A stretch of DNA of 64,000 nt from Lineus longissimus. Its lineage: Eukaryota; Nemertea; Pilidiophora; Heteronemertea; Lineidae. How positions within the stretch are numbered: position 1 is the first letter of the stretch; the number at the start of each line of letters is the position of its first letter. The notes beneath the pieces were generated by a model. It did not search any database and was not told the origin of the DNA. It saw only the letters and a program-made list of their open reading frames with translations. A program made the translations under genes and the position numbers. Where the stretch lies: assembly GCF_910592395.1 (NCBI RefSeq), contig NC_088308.1:3906001-3970000 (forward strand). The letters run 5' to 3'. Below, piece by piece: positions 63,347 through 64,000 of this stretch.

Positions 63347-64000
63347 CTACTTATAAAACGTATAGCATATATTCCGTAACCTCTGCACGTCAATCCGGCT
63401 GAGTCCCTTATGCTCTGGTAACGGTTTTCGATTCTTTAACCTTATAGTGTCTTTTCCGTTTGCGCTGAAATACTTGGATGGTGGGTGCATGACGGACATG
63501 AGGTCGTAAGGGGTATCCAAATAGTCCATGAAGTAATACCACTTTAATTTTTTGAATCGTTTCCTGTCGCCTATAAAGGGAAAAAACAAAACGTTCATAC
63601 GATGATGGTCGAAGTGAATATAAAATATGTAGAAGATGACCTGTTCTCTATAAAGAAATGATACTAGCTGATGGTTTCTGGCTAATGGGTTTATAACCAA
63701 GGCAAACGGCATTATGCAGTTTTTCCACACAAAGCCTGAATCTCAATACAGTAGCCTTATTGTTTTTCCAATGAATATAAACAAGTTATTCGAATAGGAT
63801 ACAACAAGATCAAGAACAAAAACTCAACTCACGTTCTTTTAGATTTTTCATATAAATTTTGATGTATTTGTCGCGGTCGGGTCGTCTGAACTCCTCCTGG
63901 AATCCAAGGGAATGCATGAATGTATGAAGCATCCTCTCTCGACCATTGGCACCAAGGCACTCGGCGGATACGTACAGGGGCTGCTGTCCGCCCTGGCGTC
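63347..64000 (-). CDS. Astacin-like protein with degenerate zinc site, partial
   Basis: Two exons are visible: 63833-64000 (continuing right of the window) and the last exon, 63347-63570, joined in phase 1. Exon 1 shows GGQQPLYVSAECLGANG, then the zinc-site region HTFMHSLGFQEEFRRPDRDK; exon 2 shows YDLMSVMHPPSKYFSANG (the Met-turn region) and LSRIDVQRLRNIC, with a stop shortly after. Layout and spacing are those of M12A astacin peptidases. The zinc motif of the family is HExxHxxGFxHE; here the catalytic Glu is Thr (codon 63921-63923) and the third His is Glu (63894-63896), and the Tyr after the Met-turn (SxMHY) is Pro. Peptidase activity is therefore unlikely. The frame is intact, so it is more likely a pseudoenzyme than a pseudogene. 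No C-terminal CUB/EGF/ShK domain follows. Confidence 0.8.

Overview
This window reads as nuclear DNA of an invertebrate animal. The genes are rich in introns, exons of about 50-250 bp are joined by consensus GT/AG sites, small inverted-repeat elements are common, and the proteins are animal ones: SRP68, STUB1/CHIP, mitochondrial glutamate dehydrogenase, gamma-glutamyl hydrolase, Ig/FN3, C-type lectin and astacin domains. The gene repertoire and the frequent taggcctacatgta-type motifs suggest a marine lophotrochozoan (mollusc, brachiopod, annelid or similar), but that placement is an inference.

Layout. 205-2405 (+): 3' end of an Ig/FN3 gene. 4559-9262 and 9639-12824 (-): tandem gamma-glutamyl hydrolase genes; the first carries two alternative versions of exon 2. 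14498-20752 (-): SRP68, with several small transposable elements in its introns. 21891-23045 (+): single-exon gene of unknown function. 23046-31760: an 8.7-kb stretch with repeats and no gene I can support. 31761-37325 (-): glutamate dehydrogenase. 37326-40337: gap with repeats and a CRE cluster. 40338-42194 (+): small CBM20-like carbohydrate-binding protein. 43092-49598 (-): secreted mucin-like protein with three C-type lectin domains and a PAN/apple domain. 49599-53367: repeat-rich gap. 53368-55884 (-): STUB1/CHIP. 56297-56547 (+): broken final exon of a nicotinic acetylcholine receptor. 56993-58471 (-) and 60596-61707 (+): a divergent pair of related two-transmembrane proteins with proline-rich tails. 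62314-62385 (-): initiator tRNA-Met. 63347-64000 (-): 3' part of an astacin-like protein with a degenerate zinc site.

The genes do not form a pathway; this is an ordinary mosaic of housekeeping and secreted-protein genes. The most notable points are: (1) two 112-bp versions of exon 2 in one gamma-glutamyl hydrolase gene, only 29 bp apart, so that they can only be used one at a time; (2) a STUB1 5' splice site that falls on the TSD and terminal repeat of a Tc1/mariner-type MITE; (3) a 34-bp tandem array that copies the end of an SRP68 exon together with its 5' splice site six times; (4) the divergent two-TM/PPxY gene pair with identical intron phases; (5) an astacin-like protein that lacks its catalytic Glu and third zinc His; and (6) an orphan, frameshifted acetylcholine-receptor exon.

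Exon boundaries were read by eye from GT/AG sites, reading frame and similarity to remembered families. Individual junctions may be off by a base or a few; total CDS lengths were checked to be multiples of three where stated.
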